This document shows, piece after piece, positions 1-6,270 of a DNA stretch of 12,878 bases; within the stretch, counting starts at the first letter, position 1; each line of letters starts with the position of its first letter. Below the pieces are notes generated by a model. It saw only the letters and a list, made by a program, of their open reading frames with translations. It was not told where the DNA came from and did not search any database. The position numbers were made by a program, and so were the translations under genes. The DNA lies in the NCBI GenBank assembly GCA_002440265.1, contig DJSG01000068.1, positions 30,725 to 43,602 on the forward strand. The letters run 5' to 3'. Origin of the DNA: Bacteroidales bacterium UBA6340. Lineage in GTDB: Bacteria > Bacteroidota > Bacteroidia > Bacteroidales > Paludibacteraceae.

Positions 1-12
1 ATACTAATCACA

Positions 13-47
13 TACTCTTAACCCGACTTTGAGTCGGGTTAAGAGTA
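13..47. other. 16-bp perfect inverted repeat (hairpin)
   Basis: Positions 13-28 are exactly complementary to 32-47, leaving a 3-nt loop (TTG). The stem is long and its centre is GC-rich, so it should fold strongly in RNA from either strand. There is no run of T after either arm, so it is not a textbook intrinsic terminator. It could still end transcription arriving from outside the window on the left, or be a dispersed intergenic repeat. The structure is seen directly; the role is inferred. Confidence 0.6.
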
Positions 48-53
48 GTAATA

Positions 54-74
54 GTTAATGGTTAATAGTTAATG
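54..74. repeat. Triple tandem heptamer GTTAATR
   Basis: Three consecutive 7-bp units, GTTAATG (54-60), GTTAATA (61-67) and GTTAATG (68-74), lie between the hairpin and the antiporter promoter. No binding protein or function can be assigned from sequence. Confidence 0.7.
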
Positions 75-119
75 TGCGAAGAAAAGCACAGGCGGAAAGT
101 ATGAAAAAGCAGGGAAGTG

Positions 120-151
120 TTTGGAAATATGAAGATTTAGCAGTACTTTTG
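120..151 (+). promoter_or_regulatory. Promoter of the cation:proton antiporter gene
   Basis: A -33 box TTTG (120-123) and a -7 box TACTTTTG (144-151) are separated by 20 nt, the Bacteroidetes sigma-A arrangement. Transcription should start a few bases after 151, leaving a leader of about 15-20 nt before the ATG at 175. Confidence 0.75.
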
Positions 152-174
152 CGGAAGAAATAAATCACACAAAA

Positions 175-2064
175 ATGATAACCAACTCGCTGTTGCTGAC
201 GGCTTTGGTGCTTGGTATAATACTATTGGTGCCTGTGATATGCCGCAAAATACACATTCCTGCCATAGTGGGGTTTATATTAGCAGGTATGGCGATTGGT
301 CCGTCGGTGCTGCATTGGGTGGGCGATAATGCCGCCATCCAGTCGTTGGGTGCCATAGGTATGCTGTACATTATGTTTCAATCGGGCAGCGAGATAGACA
401 TCAACGACTTCAAGCAATACCGTTACCATGCGTTGCTGTTCGGATTGTACACGTTCTTTTTCCCTTTTGTATTTGGGTTGCTGACGTCCCGCTACCTGTT
501 GGGGTTCGGTTGGGTGACGAGTGTGCTGCTGGGTGCGATGTACGGCAGCCATACACTGATGACGTACCCGATAGTGAGCCGGTACGGCATACAGAAGAAC
601 CGGTCGGTGAATATCACGGTGGGCGGTACGATGTGGGCCATCACGTTGTCGCTCGTAGTGCTGGCAGGCATCGAGGCGACGGAGGGCGATGCGCAAGGTG
701 TGACAGGCAGTCTGAAGACAGCGGCACTGATTGGGTTGTTCTTAGGGTGCGTGCTGTGGGCTTTTCCGAGAGCGGCGAGATGGCTTTTCAAACGGTATCA
801 GGACCCCGTGTTCGGGTTTATGCTGGTGATGCTGCTGCTGGTGTTGTCGGCATTATTGGCAAAAGTGGCAGGTTTGGAAGGTATCTTGGGTGCTTTCTTG
901 TGCGGTGTATCGCTGAACAGGCTGCTGCCCAACCACTCGCCCCTGATGCGGCGTATCACGTTTGTAGGTAACAGTATATTTGTGCCGCTGTTTCTGATAA
1001 GCGTGGGCCTGATGATAGATGTGCGGGTGTTCTGGAGCGGCTGGACGACTCTGCTGATAGCGGTGGTGATGGTGGCATCGAAATTGTCAGGGAAGTCGTT
1101 AGCGGCATGGTTCGGTCAGTGGACCTTCGGTTTCTCGCCGATGGAGCGTCAGTTGGTATTCGGTTTGACACAGGCCTCCGCCGCGGGCACGCTGGCGATT
1201 GCGACGATAGGTTATCAGATGGGGGTGTTTTCATCGGAAGTGCTGAACGGTGCCGTGCTGATGATACTGGTGCTATGCACTATTTCGGGTTTCATCACGG
1301 AGCACGCCGCCAAGCAGTTGGCATTGCAGGAGGGGGCACGGCTGGTGAGTGACCACGAGGAGGACTATTGGTTGCTGACATCGGTGGGGAAGGATTTGCG
1401 AACGCAACTGCGGGAGTTGGCAGTGATGGCTTCGCTGAAGAACACGGAGATTACAGAATCAACAGACTGGAGCGAGGTGCAGCGTTCGATAGAGCACATC
1501 AGCAAATCGGTGCTGGTGTACCACGAGAGCCAGCCGATGAATACGATAAGCAGGCTGCTGGTGGCAGTGCCTCGGTATGCGGAAAAGGAGAGGGATTTTA
1601 TCACTTGCTTCGGGCTGATGCGCCGGTTGGCAGGGGAGTTGGGTGCCAAGGTGGTGTTCTATGCGAATGCTGACACACAGGTGGTGCTGCGTGCGATGTG
1701 CCGCCGCCCCGGGAAGACGCTACGGGCGACATTCAGAGAGATGGACGACTGGGAAGATGTGCTGATGATTGCGAAGGATATGCAGGACGACGATATGCCC
1801 GTGCTGCTGTCGTCGCGCAAGGCGACCGCCAGTTACAACCCGCTGTTTGAGCAGATACCGCAGGTGCTGGAGCAGTTTTTTGCGGACAATAATTATATGG
1901 TGGTTTACCCAGAACAGCAGACAGGTGGTCCGGATATTGACGCCTTCCTGACAGATGTGCCACAAGCCAGCACGGCATGGTCGGTGGTGACACGGGTGAA
2001 AAGTGCGCTGCTGCGGTGGTATATATGGTGTGTCTGGAAGATAAGAAGACCACAGAATGAGTGA
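175..2064 (+). CDS. Cation:proton antiporter, CPA2 family (Kef-like)
   Basis: An inner-membrane protein of 629 residues predicted to exchange a monovalent cation for protons, contributing to pH, Na+ or K+ balance; the ion cannot be read from sequence. Residues about 5-375 form a many-helix Na+/H+ exchanger domain. Landmarks typical of the CPA2 group are FILAGMAIGPSVL (34-46), GLEGILGAFLCGVSLNRL (233-250) and FGLTQASAAGTLAIATIGY (329-347). Residues about 390-629 are soluble and presumably cytoplasmic. Part of this (about 455-600) is an alternating beta/alpha stretch that may be a degenerate universal-stress-protein-like sensor domain, which I infer from pattern only. The ATG at 175 follows a good promoter, and the protein begins with a hydrophobic helix as the family does. 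The gene is monocistronic, with a terminator at 2107-2132. It carries no recognisable TrkA-N nucleotide-binding motif, unlike KefB/KefC. Confidence 0.88.
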   Translation: MITNSLLLTALVLGIILLVPVICRKIHIPAIVGFILAGMAIGPSVLHWVGDNAAIQSLGAIGMLYIMFQSGSEIDINDFKQYRYHALLFGLYTFFFPFVFGLLTSRYLLGFGWVTSVLLGAMYGSHTLMTYPIVSRYGIQKNRSVNITVGGTMWAITLSLVVLAGIEATEGDAQGVTGSLKTAALIGLFLGCVLWAFPRAARWLFKRYQDPVFGFMLVMLLLVLSALLAKVAGLEGILGAFLCGVSLNRLLPNHSPLMRRITFVGNSIFVPLFLISVGLMIDVRVFWSGWTTLLIAVVMVASKLSGKSLAAWFGQWTFGFSPMERQLVFGLTQASAAGTLAIATIGYQMGVFSSEVLNGAVLMILVLCTISGFITEHAAKQLALQEGARLVSDHEEDYWLLTSVGKDLRTQLRELAVMASLKNTEITESTDWSEVQRSIEHISKSVLVYHESQPMNTISRLLVAVPRYAEKERDFITCFGLMRRLAGELGAKVVFYANADTQVVLRAMCRRPGKTLRATFREMDDWEDVLMIAKDMQDDDMPVLLSSRKATASYNPLFEQIPQVLEQFFADNNYMVVYPEQQTGGPDIDAFLTDVPQASTAWSVVTRVKSALLRWYIWCVWKIRRPQNE

Positions 2065-2106
2065 GGATTCGGGGTGTATAGCCTTGTTTTTGCTCTCCTG
2101 TGCAGT

Positions 2107-2132
2107 AAAAAATGCACAAAAATGCATTTTTT
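2107..2132 (+). terminator. Intrinsic terminator after the antiporter gene
   Basis: AAAAAATGCA (2107-2116) pairs perfectly with TGCATTTTTT (2123-2132) around a 6-nt loop, and the T run continues to 2134. It lies 42 bp after the antiporter stop codon and just before the tRNA-Asp promoter, so it insulates the two units. Confidence 0.7.
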
Positions 2133-2142
2133 TTCAGAAACA

Positions 2143-2174
2143 TTTGGTGGGTTGCGAAAAAAGCAGTACCTTTG
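2143..2174 (+). promoter_or_regulatory. Promoter of tRNA-Asp
   Basis: A -33 TTTG (2143-2146) and a -7 TACCTTTG (2167-2174) have a 20-nt spacer. Start is expected near 2180. The core GCAGTACCTTTGCAGCCG (2163-2180) recurs exactly in the tRNA-Glu promoter. The transcribed leader contains a 6-bp hairpin, GTATCG (2194-2199) with CGATAC (2206-2211), which is probably removed by RNase P processing. Confidence 0.8.
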
Positions 2175-2238
2175 CAGCCGCTTTCAGAGAGATGTATCGC
2201 GCAAACGATACGGATTTCAGAAGTAAAGCACACTACCC

Positions 2239-2312
2239 GGTGCGGTAGTTCAGTTGGTTAGAATACCGGCCTGTCACGCCGTAGGTCGCGAGTTCGAGTC
2301 TCGTCCGCACCG
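2239..2312 (+). tRNA. tRNA-Asp (GTC)
   Basis: A 74-nt cloverleaf. The acceptor stem is GGTGCGG (2239-2245) with CCGCACC (2305-2311), and the discriminator is G at 2312, as expected for Asp. The anticodon loop CTGTCAC (2271-2277) has anticodon GTC at 2273-2275. The T arm is GCGAG-TTCGAGT-CTCGT. CCA is not encoded, so it must be added after transcription. The outermost anticodon-stem pair is C2266 opposite T2282, a mismatch; the other four pairs are normal. It has its own promoter and terminator. Confidence 0.95.
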
Positions 2313-2313
2313 C

Positions 2314-2359
2314 AAAACCGCAGATGACTGCTATATATCAGCAAGTTGCCTGCGGTTTT
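2314..2359 (+). terminator. Terminator after tRNA-Asp
   Basis: AAAACCGCAG (2314-2323) pairs with CTGCGGTTTT (2350-2359), followed by further T (2360). The enclosed 26 nt contain a small TGCT/AGCA hairpin. The stem starts two bases after the mature tRNA 3' end. Confidence 0.7.
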
Positions 2360-2376
2360 TGTTTGTGCAGTGCTCC

Positions 2377-2483
2377 TGTTGCATAAGCGGATTTTTCCAA
2401 TCGCAAATATCAGACACACAACGAGAGCACTACAGAGCGGAGTATACGTAAGCAACACCCCAAAGAGAGGACGCTATGCAACA
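2377..2483. repeat. 12-bp inverted repeat enclosing unexplained sequence
   Basis: TGTTGCATAAGCG (2377-2389) is complementary to CGCTATGCAACA (2472-2483), apart from one bulged A. The arms enclose 82 nt with no convincing reading frame. The element sits between two convergent terminators (tRNA-Asp on the left, rpsT on the right). I can assign no gene here; it could be a small RNA fold, a remnant of a mobile element, or chance. Confidence 0.5.
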
Positions 2484-2484
2484 A

Positions 2485-2510
2485 AGGGGACTACCTTGCG
2501 GTAGCCCCCT
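2485..2510 (-). terminator. Terminator of the tRNA-Glu/rpsT unit
   Basis: The arms are 2485-2495 and 2500-2510 with a TTGC loop. The only imperfect position (A2490 against C2505) becomes a permitted G-U pair in the minus-strand RNA and a mismatch in the plus-strand RNA, so the hairpin is built for minus-strand transcription. It follows the rpsT stop by 28 bp. The T tract beyond it on the minus strand is short (TTTGTTG). Confidence 0.7.
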
Positions 2511-2538
2511 GCTATATAGGGAATTAATGAACAATCGC

Positions 2539-2793
2539 TTAGGCGAGTTTGTTGGTATGCAGAGCCAAGCCCGACTTGAGGTTGGCAGCCTTGTTGCGGT
2601 GGATGATGTTGCGCTTAGCCAACTTGTCCAACATCGAACTTACCTTCGGCAGGAGCTGCTCTGCAGCAACCTTGTCAGTGGTAGCACGCAATACGCGGAT
2701 AGCATTGCGGGTGGTCTTAGCATAGTAATGGTTGTGTGCCTTACGGGCAGCCGTTTGGCGGATACGCTTCAAAGATGATTTATGATTTGCCAT
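2539..2793 (-). CDS. rpsT: 30S ribosomal protein S20
   Basis: An 84-residue, strongly basic protein, the usual S20 length. The start MANHKSSLKRIRQTAARKAHN is the classic S20 N-terminus, and the rest is alanine- and lysine-rich helix as expected of this all-helical protein, which binds 16S rRNA and helps early 30S assembly. The ATG at 2793 is fixed by the conserved MANHKS start. The leader has no strong Shine-Dalgarno sequence. The gene lies 46 bp downstream of tRNA-Glu with no promoter or terminator in between, so I infer that both come from the tRNA-Glu promoter and that RNase P/tRNA 3' processing releases the rpsT mRNA. In other bacteria S20 is autoregulated at translation; nothing here shows whether that holds. 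Confidence 0.97.
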   Translation of the reverse strand: MANHKSSLKRIRQTAARKAHNHYYAKTTRNAIRVLRATTDKVAAEQLLPKVSSMLDKLAKRNIIHRNKAANLKSGLALHTNKLA

Positions 2794-2839
2794 CTTATTC
2801 TGTCAGTTAATTTTTTAGTTCTTTAATCTGTTTAATTTG

Positions 2840-2911
2840 TAGTCCATAGCAGAGTCGAACTGCTCTTTAGAGAATGAAAATCTCTCGTCCTAACCGATAG
2901 ACGAATGGACC
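2840..2911 (-). tRNA. tRNA-Glu (TTC)
   Basis: A 72-nt cloverleaf on the minus strand. The acceptor stem is GGTCCAT with ATGGACT (a G-U first pair) and discriminator A. The anticodon arm AGAGA-TTTTCAT-TCTCT gives anticodon TTC. The T arm is AGCAG-TTCGACT-CTGCT. No CCA is encoded. It is first in a unit with rpsT. Charged tRNA-Glu also feeds haem synthesis in many bacteria, but nothing here bears on that. Confidence 0.95.
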
Positions 2912-2976
2912 ATCACCATGCTTTGCGCAACGTGCTATCAACACACATAAAAGACCGCACAGGCGGAAATCGGCTG

Positions 2977-3008
2977 CAAAGGTACTGCTACTTTTTGAAT
3001 TGTGCAAA
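2977..3008 (-). promoter_or_regulatory. Promoter of tRNA-Glu and rpsT
   Basis: On the minus strand the -33 TTTG is at 3008-3005 and the -7 TACCTTTG at 2984-2977, with a 20-nt spacer. Start is near 2971, about 60 nt before the tRNA 5' end. The early leader can form a 4-bp CCGC/GCGG hairpin (2955-2966) followed by TCTTTT; it is too weak to call an attenuator. The promoter is divergent to the one at 3044-3075. Confidence 0.8.
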
Positions 3009-3043
3009 TTATTGTGAGAAAAAAGCATATTTTTCTCGTAAAA

Positions 3044-3075
3044 ATTGTGTATTCGGGAAGAATGTAGTACCTTTG
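3044..3075 (+). promoter_or_regulatory. Promoter of the outer-membrane barrel protein gene
   Basis: A -33 ATTG (3044-3047) and a -7 TACCTTTG (3068-3075) are spaced by 20 nt. Start is expected near 3080-3083, only about 5-8 nt before the ATG at 3088, so the mRNA would be almost leaderless. Confidence 0.7.
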
Positions 3076-3087
3076 CGGGCAGGAAAG

Positions 3088-3867
3088 ATGATGAAGAAGT
3101 CGTATATATATATATGGTGTATGGTGTTGGGAGGTCTGCTCCTCAGCAGTGGTTTGCGGGCACAAGACACCAAGTCAATGCCCGATTTGCAGACGGCAGA
3201 GCCTGACTTCTTTGACCCGACACGCAAGGAAGCGGCAGAGGAGTACAAGTTCGGCATGGAGTGGCGCATAGAGACGGGCTTTGTACAGTGGCAGCAACGT
3301 CAGAATGACTCCGTGGCGATGTATCTGCACGGTCTGCGCTTTGGCGGTACTGTGGATTTCCTGCTCCCCTACCATTTCAGTATTCAGACGGGTGCTATGG
3401 CATCACTCACGTATGGTTATCAGAACCAGCATTGGCGTTCTATGACCGCAGAGAGCGCACAGATAGAGGTTCTTAGGCATGACATTGTGCAGTTGGAACT
3501 CACTATTCCCGTGCGTGCCTACTATACCATCACTCTTTGGAAGCAGTTGCGCCTGTTCTTTTATGCGGGTCCGCAGTTGCAAATAGGTTTGACCAGTTAC
3601 GACCTTATGACCAACAACACCTCTGCGCCCACTACCGACTGGCTGCAAGAACAAGAAGTGCCGTTGACCAACCACGACCGATATGCAGACAAGCAACTCT
3701 ACCGTACCAACATTCAGTTCGGGCTTGGTGGCGGCTTGGAGTGGGATAAGTACCGCTTGCAGTCGGGATACGATTTCGGTCTGAACAACTTGCTGCGGAC
3801 ACCCGTAGTGCCTACGCAGAAGTTGAATGAGTGGGGCTGGATGGTAACGTTTGTATATAGACTATAA
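3088..3867 (+). CDS. Exported outer-membrane beta-barrel protein, function unknown
   Basis: 259 residues from the ATG at 3088. The frame stays open upstream to 2905, but that start lies inside tRNA-Glu and ahead of the promoter, so it is rejected. ATG 3091 is an equally possible start, one residue shorter. Residues 1-25 are a signal peptide (lysines, hydrophobic core, cut near RAQ). The mature part is rich in alternating strands with aromatic residues (for example FSIQTGAMASLTYGY, LRLFFYAGPQLQIGL, FGLGGGLEWDKYRLQSGYDFG) and ends with an aromatic strand WMVTFVYRL, as in small PorT-like or OMP-beta-brl barrels of Bacteroidetes. No catalytic motif is visible. There is no terminator before the TPP riboswitch 27 nt downstream, so it may share a transcript with the receptor gene. 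Confidence 0.75.
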   Translation: MMKKSYIYIWCMVLGGLLLSSGLRAQDTKSMPDLQTAEPDFFDPTRKEAAEEYKFGMEWRIETGFVQWQQRQNDSVAMYLHGLRFGGTVDFLLPYHFSIQTGAMASLTYGYQNQHWRSMTAESAQIEVLRHDIVQLELTIPVRAYYTITLWKQLRLFFYAGPQLQIGLTSYDLMTNNTSAPTTDWLQEQEVPLTNHDRYADKQLYRTNIQFGLGGGLEWDKYRLQSGYDFGLNNLLRTPVVPTQKLNEWGWMVTFVYRL

Positions 3868-3894
3868 TTCACTTACATAGAACTTTCGTTCAGA

Positions 3895-3965
3895 TTCGTT
3901 CGGGGTGCTTCGGCTGAGATTAAACCCGTGGAACCTGCACAGGTAATTCTGTAGAGGGAAATGAA
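3895..3965 (+). promoter_or_regulatory. TPP (THI-box) riboswitch overlapping the receptor start codon
   Basis: The conserved TPP aptamer core is present. P2 is GGGT (3903-3906) with ACCC (3924-3927). A very short P3, GC-TTCG-GC (3907-3914), leads into the pyrimidine-sensing TGAGA (3915-3919). GAACCTG (3931-3937) begins P4 (CCT 3934-3936 with AGG 3955-3957), and P5 is ACAG (3939-3942) with CTGT (3949-3952) around GTAATT. P1 pairs TTCGTT (3895-3900) with AATGAA (3960-3965): five Watson-Crick pairs and one G-U. The ATG at 3961-3963 is therefore inside P1. When TPP stabilises the fold, the start codon should be blocked, so control is read as translational. No separate terminator or anti-Shine-Dalgarno hairpin is seen. 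Confidence 0.9.
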
Positions 3966-6270
3966 AACAAATCACTTTTTGCGAGTATGCTGCGGATACG
4001 CAGCACTCCTTTGGGGCGGCGTACAAGGCTACGCTGCCGACACGTTAATGATTGTGCAAGACCAACACTTGGACGAAGTGCAAGTCGTGGCACAACGAGT
4101 TCAACAAACCACTACCAACCACGAGGTGATCTCTCATGAGACCCTCAATCGGGAGAACACGGGGCAAAATCTGCCCTATCTGCTCTCCACGATACCTGCG
4201 TTGCAGGTAACGAGTGATGACGGATTGGGTGTAGGCTACACCTATTTCCGCGTGCGCGGCACTGACCATACGCGCATCAACATGACCGTCAATGATGTAC
4301 CGCTCAACGACCAGGAGAGCCAGACCGTCTTCTGGGTGAATATGACGGATATGGCAGCCTCTATGTTGAGCATCGACGTGCAGCGCGGTGTGGGTACGTC
4401 CACCAACGGCTCGGCTTCGTTTGGTGCTTCGCTCAATATGCAAACAGGTGATAATGATACTGTTAGCCACTACACGCTGAGTTTCAACGGCGGTATGTAC
4501 AACACATTTCGCGAGATGGCATCGGCACACGTGGTGCTACCCAACAACTGGCGTGCCAATGCGCGTTTCAGCAAGGTCAATTCCGATGGCTTCCTGTATC
4601 GTGCCGGTTCAGACCTCTATTCCTACTATGGAGACCTCGGCTGGTATGGCAAACAGACACAGGTCGTAGGGCGTTTCTTCGGTGGTAAGGAAAAAACCGG
4701 TATGGGCTGGGACGGTGTAACCCAAGATGTGGCGTACGGCTTGAATGGTGCAGACCGTCGCTACAATCCCGCAGGCGAATATACCGACGATAACGGCGAG
4801 ACCAAATACTATGACAATCAGACCGATAACTATGCACAACAGCATGCACAGTTGTCTGTCAACCACCGTTTCAATCCGAATTGGAGTTTGAATACCACAC
4901 TGCATTACACTCACGGTGGCGGTTACTACGAACAGATGAAGAATAAGAAATTCTCCTACTTCGGTTTGTCGCCATACGATGTATATGTGTATAATGGAGA
5001 AACAGGCATGACGGATACCGTGGCTGTGAAGAAAGCCAATACTATCTATCGCAAGTTCTTGGATAACCATTTCGCGGGTATAGTGCTTTCTACCAAATAC
5101 GTATCGGAAGATGTGGATGCGCAAATAGGTATGGCGGCTAATGACTATATCGGCAACCACTACGGGACAATCATTTATATGCACGACTCGGTCTATGCGC
5201 CCAAGTTGGACCCCAACTATGAATACTACCGCTCGAAGAGCAACAAGGTGGACGCGAATGTATATGCCAAGGCTAACTGGCGTATCATCAACCGCGCACA
5301 GGAGAAACTGAGTCTCTATGCCGACCTGCAATACCGTTATATTCACTATACAATGAGCGGTATCAATTCCGAGGATATGCAGGAACTGCCCCTGACGGTT
5401 GACTATCATTTCTTCAACCCGAAGGCAGGACTTACCTACCAAAACGGCGGGCACTTGCTGTATGGCTCTTTTGCTATGGCTAACCGTGAGCCGAGCCGCA
5501 ACAACTACACTGAGAACGTATGGTACGATGCTACCACGCAAACCCTGAAAGGTGATATGCCCAAGCCTGAACGGCTCTATGACTATGAGTTGGGCTACAC
5601 CTACTCGCACCCGCGTTTCACCATCGGTGCCAATCTCTATTTCATGGACTATGACAACCAGTTGGTGCTCACAGGGCGTATCAACGATGTAGGTGCGCAA
5701 TCCACAAAGAATGTGAAGGACTCCTACCGTATGGGCGCAGAGATTACTGCGGGTGTGAAGATACTCGATTGGTTCCGTTGGGATGGTAACTTTGTCCTCT
5801 CGCGCAACAAGATACTCAACTACACTGATGTCATCACACGCTACGATGCCGACTATAACTGGTTGGGCGAAGAGGAGGTGGAACTCAAAGAGACCACTAT
5901 CGCTTTCTCGCCGATGATTACCGCAATGTCGCTCTTTACGTTTGATGTAGCAGGTTTCCTGGCAACTATTCAGACCAACGTAACAAGCAAGCAATACCTC
6001 GATAACCTGCAAAACGAGACGGCAGCCCTCAAGGCGTTCACCACTACCAATGTGAACCTCCAGTACCAACTGCCGATGAACAAGTGGTGCAAGCGTGCAG
6101 ATGTGCCGCAGATACGTCTGCTATGCCAACTGAACAATATCTTCGATGCCAAGTATGCCAGCAACGGTGGTAGCGACTGCTCTTACTTTGAGGACGGTAC
6201 AGCCTGCTGGCCATGGTACTATGCCCAAGCCGGTATCAACGTACACGCCGGGTTTGTGATTAACTGGTAG
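3961..6270 (+). CDS. TonB-dependent outer-membrane receptor, predicted thiamin transporter
   Basis: 769 residues. A signal peptide (1 to about 26, ending GYAAD) is followed by a TonB-box-like DEVQVV (38-43) and a plug domain (about 50-165, with NLPYLLSTIPALQV, FRVRGTDHTRINMTVNDVPLN and MLSIDVQRGVGTSTNG). A 22-strand-type barrel runs to the C-terminal tryptophan, a typical outer-membrane assembly signal. It lacks the N-terminal carboxypeptidase-regulatory-like domain of SusC proteins, and no SusD partner follows. The TPP riboswitch at its start predicts uptake of thiamin or a phosphorylated or precursor form, energised by TonB-ExbBD. THI-regulated receptors of this kind are known in Bacteroidetes (Omr1/OMthi), usually near pnuT and a thiamin pyrophosphokinase; neither is in this window. 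The start at 3961 is firm because the signal peptide begins there and the next methionine is beyond it. A 486-codon antisense frame within it is a coding shadow. Confidence 0.9.
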   Translation: MKTNHFLRVCCGYAALLWGGVQGYAADTLMIVQDQHLDEVQVVAQRVQQTTTNHEVISHETLNRENTGQNLPYLLSTIPALQVTSDDGLGVGYTYFRVRGTDHTRINMTVNDVPLNDQESQTVFWVNMTDMAASMLSIDVQRGVGTSTNGSASFGASLNMQTGDNDTVSHYTLSFNGGMYNTFREMASAHVVLPNNWRANARFSKVNSDGFLYRAGSDLYSYYGDLGWYGKQTQVVGRFFGGKEKTGMGWDGVTQDVAYGLNGADRRYNPAGEYTDDNGETKYYDNQTDNYAQQHAQLSVNHRFNPNWSLNTTLHYTHGGGYYEQMKNKKFSYFGLSPYDVYVYNGETGMTDTVAVKKANTIYRKFLDNHFAGIVLSTKYVSEDVDAQIGMAANDYIGNHYGTIIYMHDSVYAPKLDPNYEYYRSKSNKVDANVYAKANWRIINRAQEKLSLYADLQYRYIHYTMSGINSEDMQELPLTVDYHFFNPKAGLTYQNGGHLLYGSFAMANREPSRNNYTENVWYDATTQTLKGDMPKPERLYDYELGYTYSHPRFTIGANLYFMDYDNQLVLTGRINDVGAQSTKNVKDSYRMGAEITAGVKILDWFRWDGNFVLSRNKILNYTDVITRYDADYNWLGEEEVELKETTIAFSPMITAMSLFTFDVAGFLATIQTNVTSKQYLDNLQNETAALKAFTTTNVNLQYQLPMNKWCKRADVPQIRLLCQLNNIFDAKYASNGGSDCSYFEDGTACWPWYYAQAGINVHAGFVINW

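Noticed and set aside
2905..3087. Upstream extension of the barrel-protein frame
   Set aside because: It begins inside tRNA-Glu and crosses two promoters; the signal peptide begins at 3088.
3850..3881. Separate promoter for the riboswitch (TTTG at 3850, TACATAGA at 3874)
   Set aside because: The -7 candidate misses the TTTG half of the motif; spacing alone is not enough.
4609..6069. Long antisense open frame (486 codons) opposite the receptor gene
   Set aside because: It has no family signature or signal peptide and no promoter, and the plus strand encodes a clear TonB receptor over the same bases; it is a codon-composition shadow.
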